A DNA stretch of 64,000 bases from DASYQD01 sp963846495 (GTDB taxonomy: Bacteria; Acidobacteriota; Thermoanaerobaculia; Multivoradales; JAIOJS01): assembly GCA_963846495.1 (NCBI GenBank), contig CAWJWP010000035.1:62001-126000 (forward strand). The letters are read 5' to 3'. A program made the translations under genes and the position numbers. Shown here in pieces: positions 8,889 through 16,452 of the stretch (its first letter is position 1; every line of letters starts with the position of its first letter). Below the pieces are notes generated by a model that was not told where the DNA came from, made no database searches, and worked only from the letters and a program-made list of their open reading frames with translations.

Positions 8889-9416
8889 TCAACCAGTCTT
8901 GGGGAGCTTGCGGGCGGGAGCGGCGGCGCCCTTGGCGGCGCGTGCTGCCGGCCGCGGGGTCTTGGCGCGGGCGGCGCCCGCGGTAGCCGCACCGCTACCC
9001 GGCTCGCGGTCGCGCTCGAGGGCCTCGAGCGAGGACTCGAGCTCTTCGAGGCGCTCGCGCAGCGAGGACATTTCTTCGCGGGCGCGGCGCACGGGCCCTA
9101 GGCGGTCCATCGACGCTTTGAGGACGCGGTCGACGCCGTGCTGGAGTTGCTCGACGCCGCTCGAGACCGCGCGCTCGCCGACGCGGACGAGCTCGTGGAG
9201 GAGCTCGCTGGGGAGGAGGGAGGTGCCCTTCTTGCCTTCGTCGAGGATGATTTGGGTGAGGGTTTGCGCGGTGACGTCTTCGGAGGTGCCGTTGTCGACG
9301 ACTTTCACTTCTTGGCCGTTGCGCACCCAGGCGGCGATGTCTTCGAGGGAGACGTAGCGGCTTTCCTCGGTGTCGTACAGCTTGCGGCTTTCGTAGCGCT
9401 TGATCAGACGGATCAT
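8889..9416 (-). CDS. phaR: PHA accumulation regulator PhaR
   Basis: A 175-residue protein with the diagnostic PhaR/PhbR N-terminal domain: RLIKRYESRKLYDTEESRYV, then LEDIAAWVRNGQEVKVVD and TAQTLTQIILDE (residues about 1-60). This domain binds phasin promoters and polyester; the repressor leaves DNA when granules form. A coiled-coil middle and an Ala/Pro/Lys-rich tail follow. The start at 9416 is set by GAGGAGG upstream and the conserved MIRLIKRY opening. It heads a phaR-phasin-patatin operon. Confidence 0.92.
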   Translation of the reverse strand: MIRLIKRYESRKLYDTEESRYVSLEDIAAWVRNGQEVKVVDNGTSEDVTAQTLTQIILDEGKKGTSLLPSELLHELVRVGERAVSSGVEQLQHGVDRVLKASMDRLGPVRRAREEMSSLRERLEELESSLEALERDREPGSGAATAGAARAKTPRPAARAAKGAAAPARKLPKTG

Positions 9417-9549
9417 CCGGGCCTCCTCGCCACGTCCCAACTCCGGCGTTCGGCGGCGGCTGCCGCGGAGCGGCATGCGTCGAGATCACTATAACCCGCC
9501 ATGCCGCGCTGCGGCAAGGCGCGGGTGCGAGCGCGAGCGCGTGTCGGCC

Positions 9550-9727
9550 GGTGTCGGCGTCCGGGGCCGGGGCCGCCGCCGCGGGACCGGCGCGCGCCAT
9601 GTGACCACTGGGAGGAAGAGCGCGCGCCTCCGCTCTCCGGGCGCCGGCACGCCGCTGCATTTCGAGATCCGCGCAGCGCCCTCCGAGAGGTCCCGCCGCG
9701 ACGGCCCCGGCCCCGGACGCCGACACC
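9550..9727 (-). repeat. Palindromic dispersed repeat, family I, copy A
   Basis: This 178-bp element fills most of the 349-bp gap between phaR and the ArsA-like operon. Arms of about 40 bp (GGTGTCGGCGTCCGGGGCC at the left end, its complement at the right end) enclose a centre with a small hairpin, GCGCC...GGCGC. It lies in the opposite orientation to copies B (11831-12009) and C (31142-31321). The rest of the gap shows no coding sequence. Confidence 0.75.
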
Positions 9728-9765
9728 TCCTGCTGTGGCGCGTGAAGGCGGTTCGGAGTTGACCG

Positions 9766-10854
9766 CTAGTGTCGCAGCGACTCGCCTAGTGCGGCGAGCG
9801 CGACGAGGTCTACGGGCTCGGCGGGAAGCAGCGGCAACGCGAGTAGCGGTTGCTCCGAGGGAAGGAGTCGCTTCAGGGCGGCGACGCCGCGAGAGTCGCG
9901 CTCGCCGAGCCAGGCGAGGAGGCGGCGGCCGTCATCGCGTTCGGATGCAGGCACTGGCGTGCTCGCGGCGCTCGACGTGGATTCGAATCGCGGGTGGACG
10001 CGGTTCACGACGATGGGGCCGAGGTGGTAGCCGGCTTCGCGGAGGCGGCGGGCGAAGAAGAGGGTGTCGGCGTTGCGTTCTTCGCCGGGGCCGGCGACGA
10101 GGACGAACTGCGTTTGCTTGCTGCGCAGAAGGGCCTGTACGTCTAGGGCGCGTTGGCGGAAGCCGGTGAAGAGGGGGGCGAAGGCGGCGAAGAATTCGGC
10201 CATGTCGCGGAGGAGGTCGAGGCCGACGACTTCGTCGAGCCAGGATTCGAAGCTCCGGCCCATGGCGCCCCAGCGGGATGCCGCGCGCAGGCGGCCGGCT
10301 TCGTCGAACCAGGGGCGGAGGGCGACGCGGAGGGCGCCGCTGTCGAGGAAGCCGACGATGCGTTGCGGGGCTTCGAGGAAATCGAGCGCCTGACGGGTTG
10401 GCGGGGTGTCGAGGATGATGCGTTGCCAGCGGTGCGACTGCCAGGCTTCCCACAGGCGCTCGACGGCCATGTATTCGAGGATGCCGGCGAGGCTGCCGGC
10501 GAGGTTGTTGTAGAAGCGGTTGCCGAGGATGCGGTCGCGCGCCTGAGCGTCGGGCGCATGGCGCTCGACGATGCGATCGAAGGTGCGCCGCGCGTCGAGG
10601 AGCCCAGCCCACAAGCCGGCGGCGGAGCGCGCTTCCCACGCTTCGCCCGAGACGCGCACTTCGGAGTCGCGCGCTTCTTCGCCGACGCCGAGCGCGTCCT
10701 TCAAGCGCAGCGACGGGTCGAAGGTCATCACCAGCGTCTCGCGGCCGGCGGCGGCGGACTGCACGCCCATCGCCGCTGCCAGCGTCGTCTTGCCGACGCC
10801 GCCGGCGCCGACGACGACGACGAGCGGCGGCTCGGGGCCGGTGAGGTCGATCAC
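9766..10854 (-). CDS. ArsA/Get3-family ATPase, second subunit
   Basis: A 362-residue SIMIBI-class ATPase starting at GTG 10854, which overlaps the stop of the upstream ATPase gene (GTGA). The P-loop is GAGGVGKTT: the lysine that begins the deviant Walker A (KGGVGKT) is replaced by Ala, although the P-loop lysine remains. ILDTPPTRQALDFL corresponds to the switch II region. Arrangement as an adjacent, overlapping pair recalls the actinobacterial anion-transporting ATPase pair (Rv3679/Rv3680), which forms a heteromeric Get3-like complex. It probably forms an asymmetric dimer with its neighbour. The client is unknown. Confidence 0.8.
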   Translation of the reverse strand: MIDLTGPEPPLVVVVGAGGVGKTTLAAAMGVQSAAAGRETLVMTFDPSLRLKDALGVGEEARDSEVRVSGEAWEARSAAGLWAGLLDARRTFDRIVERHAPDAQARDRILGNRFYNNLAGSLAGILEYMAVERLWEAWQSHRWQRIILDTPPTRQALDFLEAPQRIVGFLDSGALRVALRPWFDEAGRLRAASRWGAMGRSFESWLDEVVGLDLLRDMAEFFAAFAPLFTGFRQRALDVQALLRSKQTQFVLVAGPGEERNADTLFFARRLREAGYHLGPIVVNRVHPRFESTSSAASTPVPASERDDGRRLLAWLGERDSRGVAALKRLLPSEQPLLALPLLPAEPVDLVALAALGESLRH

Positions 10855-11804
10855 GCGGTCTCCCCTGCCGGCGCGTTCGCCAGCCGCATCGCAAGCTCGC
10901 GCACCAGCGCCGGGCCGCTGTCGAGCGGCAGCAGCGGCAGCTCGACCGTCGCCCCCTTCCACGCTGCAGCGAGGCGGGCGAGCTCGCGCTCCTGCACCGC
11001 TCGGCGGTCGTGCCAAAGGCGGCCCGCCGGATCGTCAACCGTAGCGCCGGCGGGGAACGGCGGAAAGAGCCCGTTCACGACGACCGCTTGCGCGTCGCGG
11101 CCGAGCTCGCCGCGCAAGCGCTCGAGAGACTCGAGCGCCTCCTGCATCGGCATCTCCTCGGCCGCCGCGGCGATGACGACGGCCGTGCGCCGCGGGTCGT
11201 CGACCATCGCCGCGAGCTCACGCGACATCTCGCCGAACGGCCCGCGCGTCACCGTCTCGGCGGTGAGGCGCGGCGCCAGCAGCAGCGACAGCCCGTGGCC
11301 GGTGGCGGGAGCGTCGAGGACGACGACGTCGACGTCGGCCCGCGCGCCGTCGCCCTCCGACCCGCCTCCGCGTGACCTCGATCGTCGCCGCGCCGGCCCG
11401 ACGTGCTCGATGCCGCGCACGAGCCGCAGCGCGTGGCCGAGGATCGCCAGCTCCTTGAACCCCGGCGCGCCTTCGGCGAAGTGCCGATAGACCTCGCTCG
11501 ACAACACGCGGCGCACCACCGCGCCGATGCGCACCTGCTCGCGCACCAGCTGGTCGAGCACGTCGCGCGGCCGCAGGTTCTGCAGAAAGAGCCGCGGCCC
11601 GACCGCCGCGATCTCGCCGCCCGACGGCGGTACGCCGAGCATGCGATGCGCGTTCTCCCGCGGATCGACCTCGAGCACCAGCGTCCGCCGCCCCGCCGCT
11701 GCGAGCGCCGAAGCGAGCGCCACCGCCACCGTCGTCTTCCCCACGCCACCCTTGCCGGTGACCACCACCAGCTGGTGCGTAGCGAGCGTGTCGATCAACG
11801 CCAA
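10851..11804 (-). CDS. ArsA/Get3-family ATPase, first subunit
   Basis: A 317-residue ATPase with an intact deviant Walker A (TGKGGVGKTTVAVALA) near residue 15, the LEVDPRENAHRMLGV segment after it, and VVLDAPATGHGLSLL as switch II. Start choice: TTG at 11804 with AGGA upstream; earlier in-frame codons lie inside the palindromic repeat and read as Arg/Pro-rich nonsense. A Ser/Arg/Gly-rich insert (about 135-155) is probably a surface loop. No metal-binding Cys cluster of true arsenite pumps is seen, so arsenite export is unlikely. The gene overlaps the second ATPase gene by 4 bp. Confidence 0.8.
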   Translation of the reverse strand: MALIDTLATHQLVVVTGKGGVGKTTVAVALASALAAAGRRTLVLEVDPRENAHRMLGVPPSGGEIAAVGPRLFLQNLRPRDVLDQLVREQVRIGAVVRRVLSSEVYRHFAEGAPGFKELAILGHALRLVRGIEHVGPARRRSRSRGGGSEGDGARADVDVVVLDAPATGHGLSLLLAPRLTAETVTRGPFGEMSRELAAMVDDPRRTAVVIAAAAEEMPMQEALESLERLRGELGRDAQAVVVNGLFPPFPAGATVDDPAGRLWHDRRAVQERELARLAAAWKGATVELPLLPLDSGPALVRELAMRLANAPAGETA

Positions 11805-11830
11805 GCGCGCGCATCCTAACGACAGCTCGC

Positions 11831-12009
11831 GCGGCCGGTGGCGCCGCCGGGGGCCGCCGCGGCGGGACCTCTCGGAGGGCGCTTCGTGGATCGCGAGGGG
11901 CAACGTCCGTCCAAGCGCCCGGAGTGCGGAGGCGCGCCGCTCCTGTTCCGCACTCACGGAAAGGCGCGCCGGTCCCGCGGCGGCGGCCCCCGGCGGCGCC
12001 ACCGGCCGC
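11831..12009 (+). repeat. Palindromic dispersed repeat, family I, copy B
   Basis: A 179-bp element with about 40-bp arms (GCGGCCGGTGGCGCCGCC at the left, its complement at the right end, one or two mismatches). The arm sequence differs from copies A and C, but both arms changed together so pairing is kept. The centre GCGCCCGGAGTGCGGAGGCG is identical to copy C. It occupies the 11805-12141 gap between divergent genes; the remaining 130 bp show nothing clear. Confidence 0.75.
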
Positions 12010-12141
12010 TAGCAGAACCTACCCCCCCAGACTTCGGCACCCACCTCCACCCCCCTAGCCGATGCCGCAATCGGTTAGGCTTGATGGCACCACGCCATGG
12101 ATTCCCCTAGGCGCGAAGCCGCACCGGTGCGTACAACAGCC

Positions 12142-13557
12142 ATGCGCAAGGCCGCCCTCTACTCGCTCCTCGCCTTCCTCGGGCTCGCTTCGCCGACCCT
12201 CGCCGACTTCGTCGACCGCACCGGGTTCATCACCACGCGCCCCACCTGCGTGCCGCCGAAGTACACGCCGGATGCCCTCAACTACCTGCAGGGTCCCGAG
12301 CCGATCCAGATGCCCAACGGCGACGTGACGCTGCTCGTCGGCGCCGGCCGCTGCTGCATCGGCACCCGCCACTGGGAGGCGCTCTTCTCGCTCAACTACC
12401 CCGCCGAAGGGCGCGCCGCCACGCCGCGCTTCCGCGGCCTGTGGGCGACCAACGACTTCGGCAAGCAGCCCAAGCGCAAGGAGGCGGAGCTCGGCTTCCC
12501 CTCGGCGCTCTTCTACGGCGGCAAGTGGCGCATCGGCTTCGTCACCACCTTCCTCCCCTTCCACCGGCCGAACAGAGACCGCGCCAGCCGTATCGACCTC
12601 AACGACCTGGTGACGCGCGCCGTGAGCTCGCAGGTCGTCAACAACTGGGTCAAGCCGATCGACCCGCGCTGCGGCCAGATCGCCAGCTGCAGCGGCCGCG
12701 GCAGCGGCCTCGACCCGCTGCTCACGCTCCACCCCAACGGCGACCTCTTCCTCTACCACAAGGACGGCAACTACCCGTTCTGCGAGACCGGCTTCGTGCG
12801 CCACCGCGTCGCCACCAACCTCACCGTGGCGAGCGACCGTCCCGACGGCTGCGTGCGCTTCGCCGGCCTCGCGACGGCGCCGCCCCTGATCTCCGACATC
12901 GCGCGCACCGCCGACGGGCGAATGCTGCTGCTCGTCGAGCGCTTGGGCGCCGTCACCGAGTGGGTCTCCGATGGTGGACCGAGCGAGATCGGGCTCTTCT
13001 GGGAGCCCACCGGCCGGCAATGGCGGGCGCCGTCGCACTCGAGCGGCGCGCCGTGGACGTATTACGTGCGCGACGCCGCTTATCTCAAAGGCCCGAATCG
13101 CACCATCGTCGAGCCGAAGGTCGTCGTGGCGCAGATCTCCGACGGCCGCACCTGGGACGAGATTGCCGATGTCCGGCTGGGCCGCTGGTACCTCTACTAC
13201 TGGGCCGACGAGGAAGCCGTGCTGCCGCCGAGGTTCGGCGGTCCGGCGAGCAGCTGCGCGCAGCAAGGCACCGTCGAGAGCGCGAGCTGCACCGAGGTGC
13301 GGGGCTGGGCATGGGACCCGATGTTCCCCAACGCGCCGATCAGCGTCGAGGTGCTCGTCGACGGCGTCGTCGCGGCGACGGTGCCCGCCGACGAGCTGCG
13401 CCCCGACCTCGTAGGCACGCGCGGCGACGGCCGCCACGGCTTCCGCTGGACGATCCCGGCGGCGCTCAAGAACGGCCGCGCTCACAAGATCCAGGCGCGC
13501 TTCGGCGAGTCGACCGACCTGCTGGCGGGCAAGATCAAGCCGATCACCTGCCGCTGA
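12142..13557 (+). CDS. Secreted protein of unknown function with C-terminal Ig-like module
   Basis: A protein of 471 residues from ATG 12142 (MRKAALYSLLAFLGLASPTLA, a typical signal peptide; an earlier in-frame ATG at 12097 would only add a polar leader). The main body (about 20-385) has repeated G-D/W-containing strands such as IQMPNGDVTLLVGAG, LTLHPNGDLFLYHKDG and RTADGRMLLLVERLG, suggestive of a beta-propeller. The final 95 residues (CTEVRGWAWDPMFPNAPISV...GDGRHGFRWTIP) resemble a beta-sandwich module seen at the end of many bacterial exoproteins. Several Cys residues may form disulfides. I do not recognise an enzyme family. Confidence 0.7.
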   Translation: MRKAALYSLLAFLGLASPTLADFVDRTGFITTRPTCVPPKYTPDALNYLQGPEPIQMPNGDVTLLVGAGRCCIGTRHWEALFSLNYPAEGRAATPRFRGLWATNDFGKQPKRKEAELGFPSALFYGGKWRIGFVTTFLPFHRPNRDRASRIDLNDLVTRAVSSQVVNNWVKPIDPRCGQIASCSGRGSGLDPLLTLHPNGDLFLYHKDGNYPFCETGFVRHRVATNLTVASDRPDGCVRFAGLATAPPLISDIARTADGRMLLLVERLGAVTEWVSDGGPSEIGLFWEPTGRQWRAPSHSSGAPWTYYVRDAAYLKGPNRTIVEPKVVVAQISDGRTWDEIADVRLGRWYLYYWADEEAVLPPRFGGPASSCAQQGTVESASCTEVRGWAWDPMFPNAPISVEVLVDGVVAATVPADELRPDLVGTRGDGRHGFRWTIPAALKNGRAHKIQARFGESTDLLAGKIKPITCR

Positions 13558-13624
13558 CCGCGCGGTCAGCGCGGCGCCGGCGTTCGCGGCCATTCACGGC
13601 CGTGCGCGGGCGCCGGATAGCGCT

Positions 13625-13633
13625 TGCTACAGT
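13625..13633 (+). promoter_or_regulatory. Extended -10 element for the 13641 lipoprotein gene
   Basis: TGC-TACAGT, an extended -10, ends 7 bp before ATG 13641; no Shine-Dalgarno sequence is present. The predicted transcript is leaderless. The preceding bases (13565-13615) hold an inverted repeat (CGGCGCC...GGCGCCG) that could terminate the upstream gene. Confidence 0.4.
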
Positions 13634-13640
13634 CGCCGCC

Positions 13641-14963
13641 ATGCGGCAGCTCCTCCTCGCGCTGGGCCTGCTGGCCATCGTCGGCTGCGGGTCTCCCGAG
13701 CGCGTCAACGTGCTGCTGGTGGTCGCCGACACACTGCGCGCGGATCGCTTGTCGGCCTACGGCTACGCCCGACCGACCAGCCCCAACCTCGAGCAGCTGG
13801 CCGCCGACGGCGTGCTGTTCGAGCACGCCTGGTCGCAGGCGAGCTCCACCTTCCCGTCGATGAACTCGCTGCTCACGTCGCGCCATCCGGCGCTCTTCTT
13901 CGGCCAGCCGAAAGGGGCGTTGGGCATCCCGCCGCACCTCCCGACGCTGGCGGAGTTGCTGCATCGCGAGGGCTACGCCACGGCGGCGGTGTCATCGAGC
14001 CCGATCGTCCGTCATCGGCCGGGCGCGGTGAACAAGCTCGGCGGCTTCGGAGGCGGCTTCGACACCTTCGAGGAGGCCTGCGAGTGGCGCTGGGGGCGCT
14101 GCGTGAGCGCCGCCGCGCTCCGCTTGCTGCCGCAGCTACGTGAGCCCTTCTTCCTCTACGCCCACTACCTCGACCCGCACGCGGTCTACACGCCGCCCCG
14201 CCCCCTGGCGCGGCGCTTCGCGGCAGCCGAGCGCGGCACCCACGCATGGTCGCGCGCCGGCGACCCGCGTCCGATCTCCGCCGCGCTCTACGGCGATGCG
14301 GAGACCGCGTGGGACGAGCGCGACGTGCGGCAGCTGTCGGCCCTCTACGACGGCGAGGTGGCGGCGTTCGACCGCGAGCTCGGCCGCCTCCTCGCCGCGC
14401 TCGCGGAGCGCGGCCTGGCCGAGCGCACGCTGGTGATCGTCGCGGCCGACCACGGCGAAGCCTTGCTCGAGCACGGACACGCCGAGCACGGCCACAGCCT
14501 CTTCGAGGAGGAGCTCCACGTACCGCTGGTGCTGCGGCCGCCGGGCGGCGAGAGCGGCCGGCGAGTGGCGACCGCGGTGGCCAACCTCGACATCGTGCCG
14601 ACCATCCTCGACTATCTCGGTCTCGCCGGGCCGCCGGGCATCGAAGGGCGCTCGCTGCGTCCACTCGCCGAAGGGCGCGGCGAAGTGCGGGAGGCGCGGC
14701 CCTTGTTCGCCCTCATCGGCGACCTTCGCGCGACGACCGACGGCCGCCACAAGCTGATCCGCCACCTGGGGAAGGGCGAAGTGCAGCTGTTCGACCTGCA
14801 CGACGACGCCGGCGAGCGTCGCAACCTCTGGCCCGCGCGGACGGACGCCGCGCGGCCGCTGGCGAGAGCCCTCACCGCCTGGGTCGAGCTCGAGGGGCCC
14901 GCGGCGCGCGAGCGGTCGAGCGAGGCGATCGACCAACTACGCGCGCTCGGCTACATGCGTTGA
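13641..14963 (+). CDS. Lipoprotein of the sulfatase/alkaline phosphatase superfamily
   Basis: 440 residues. The signal peptide ends with a lipobox (LLAIVGC), so it is a lipid-anchored exported protein. The fold signature is clear: VVADTLRADRLSAYGY (metal ligand Asp), TSPNLEQLAADGVLFEHAW, the nucleophile region SSTFPSMNSLLTS, HYLDPHAVYTPP, and AADHGEALLEHGHAEHGHS (Asp-His metal ligands). Where sulfatases have Cys or Ser (C/SxPxR) this protein has Thr in TFPSM, as in phosphodiester-cleaving or phosphoglycerol-transferring relatives, so true sulfatase activity is doubtful. A second, larger relative lies at 23019-25211. Confidence 0.85.
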   Translation: MRQLLLALGLLAIVGCGSPERVNVLLVVADTLRADRLSAYGYARPTSPNLEQLAADGVLFEHAWSQASSTFPSMNSLLTSRHPALFFGQPKGALGIPPHLPTLAELLHREGYATAAVSSSPIVRHRPGAVNKLGGFGGGFDTFEEACEWRWGRCVSAAALRLLPQLREPFFLYAHYLDPHAVYTPPRPLARRFAAAERGTHAWSRAGDPRPISAALYGDAETAWDERDVRQLSALYDGEVAAFDRELGRLLAALAERGLAERTLVIVAADHGEALLEHGHAEHGHSLFEEELHVPLVLRPPGGESGRRVATAVANLDIVPTILDYLGLAGPPGIEGRSLRPLAEGRGEVREARPLFALIGDLRATTDGRHKLIRHLGKGEVQLFDLHDDAGERRNLWPARTDAARPLARALTAWVELEGPAARERSSEAIDQLRALGYMR

Positions 14964-15041
14964 GCGGCGGGGCCGGGCTCGAGCGCGGCGTCGAGCCGCA
15001 ACGATTCCCGGCGGGCCCAGCGTGGCGCGAGCCTCGGGGGC

Positions 15042-16352
15042 TCAAGGCTCGAGGTAGAGCTTTCCCTCCTTCATCACCAGCACCGGCTTCTCCATGACAT
15101 GGATGTCGGTGAGCGGGTTGCCCCGGACGGCGACGACATCGGCCGTCTTTCCTTTCTGCAGGGTTCCCGTGGTGTCGGCGATGCCGAGCAGGTCCGCCGC
15201 CGCGCTGGTCGCGGAGCGCAGCGTCGCGGCAGGCGTCATGCCCAGCGCAGTCATCAGCGCGAACTCCTGGCCGTTCTGGCCGTGCGGCGACACCGCCGAG
15301 TCGGTGCCGAAGGCGATCGGGACGCCGATGCGCACGGCATTGCGGAACATCTCGGTGCGGCCGGCGAGCGCCGCCCGCGCCTTGGCGGCGATGGCGGGAG
15401 GGAAGCGGTCGCTGTTCTTCCCCACCGTCTCTCCGGCGAGCAGCGTCGGCACCAGGTAGACGCCCTTGCGCTTCATCAGCGCCAGCGTCTCGGGCTTGAT
15501 GAACGAGCCATGCTCGATGGAGTCGACTCCCGCTTCGATGGCGACGCGCGCCGCCGCGTCGCCGTGGCAGTGCGCCGCCACCTTGCGCCCCCAGGCGTGC
15601 GATTCGCTCACCACGGCGTCCATCTCCTCCTGCGTCAGCTGAGGGTTGTCGACCGGGTCGGCGAGCGACAGGACGCCGCCCGACGGCATCACCTTGATGA
15701 CGTCGGCGCCGTACTTGACCTGGTAGCGCACGGCGGCGCGGCACTCGTCGACGCCGTTGCAGACGCCGTCCAGGGGGCCGAAGGGCGCGATGAGGTGCGG
15801 GTCCACCGGCGGCCCGTCGCCGTGGCCGGCGGTGGAGCCGATGGCGTGCACGGCGGTGAGCACGCGCGGGCCGACGACGACGCCGGCCTCGATGGCGTTG
15901 CGCAGGCCGACGTCGACGTAGTCGTCGGCGCCGACGTTGCGCACGGTGGTGAAGCCGGCCTCGAGCGTCTTCTTCGCGTACGGGATCGCGAGCAGCGCCT
16001 TCTCCGGCGCCAGCTGCAGGACGTTGTTCGCGAAGTCGCGGTACCAGTTGTCCGACATCTCCTGCGTCAGGTGGACGTGGGCGTCGATGAGGCCGGGCAG
16101 CAGCGTGGCGTCGCCGAGGTCGACGACGCGGGCGCCGGCGGGAACGGCGGCGTCGCTGCCGACCCCGGCGATCTTGCCGCCGGTCACCACCACCACGCCG
16201 GGAGTCACCAGCTTGTCCGAGGTGCCGTCGAAGAGGCGGGCGGCCTTGAGCACGATGCTCGGCTCGGGCGCGGGAGCCGCGTCGACGGCGAGCGAGGGAG
16301 CGGCGAGCGTGAGCGCAGCGAAGACGGATGCCAAGGCGAGTCGCTTCAGCAT
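15042..16352 (-). CDS. Secreted metal-dependent amidohydrolase
   Basis: 436 residues from ATG 16352 (GGAGGAGG upstream). A signal peptide (MLKRLALASVFAALTLAAPSLA) sends it out of the cytoplasm. The TIM-barrel metal ligands are present: LIDAHVHL (HxH), YGADVIKVMPSGG (carbamylated Lys), AAHCHGDAA, SIEHGS and FGTDSAV (Asp). This set matches the imidazolonepropionase-like / Xaa-Pro dipeptidase group of the amidohydrolase superfamily, many members of which cleave proline dipeptides or lactones. The substrate cannot be deduced. It is divergent from hemB. Confidence 0.88.
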   Translation of the reverse strand: MLKRLALASVFAALTLAAPSLAVDAAPAPEPSIVLKAARLFDGTSDKLVTPGVVVVTGGKIAGVGSDAAVPAGARVVDLGDATLLPGLIDAHVHLTQEMSDNWYRDFANNVLQLAPEKALLAIPYAKKTLEAGFTTVRNVGADDYVDVGLRNAIEAGVVVGPRVLTAVHAIGSTAGHGDGPPVDPHLIAPFGPLDGVCNGVDECRAAVRYQVKYGADVIKVMPSGGVLSLADPVDNPQLTQEEMDAVVSESHAWGRKVAAHCHGDAAARVAIEAGVDSIEHGSFIKPETLALMKRKGVYLVPTLLAGETVGKNSDRFPPAIAAKARAALAGRTEMFRNAVRIGVPIAFGTDSAVSPHGQNGQEFALMTALGMTPAATLRSATSAAADLLGIADTTGTLQKGKTADVVAVRGNPLTDIHVMEKPVLVMKEGKLYLEP

Positions 16353-16386
16353 GAACCCTCCTCCAGGCTGACGTTGCGGGCGCGTC

Positions 16387-16425
16387 ATTCTAGGTCCGAA
16401 GGCCGAGCCGACGCTGTGGTACAAC
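16387..16425. promoter_or_regulatory. Divergent -10 elements for amidohydrolase (minus) and hemB (plus)
   Basis: On the minus strand TAGAAT (16387-16392) lies about 35 bp before the amidohydrolase ATG and its strong ribosome-binding site. On the plus strand TGG-TACAAC (16417-16425), an extended -10, lies 27 bp before hemB. The two promoters share a 100-bp gap, so their expression may interfere. No clear -35 boxes. Confidence 0.35.
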
Positions 16426-16452
16426 TCCGCCACCTGGTTGGTGTCTACCTGA

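Noticed and set aside
10851..11804. Arsenite-resistance function for the ArsA-like pair
   Set aside because: No Cys-based metalloid site, no arsB or arsR nearby; the tandem arrangement fits the Get3-like actinobacterial pair better.
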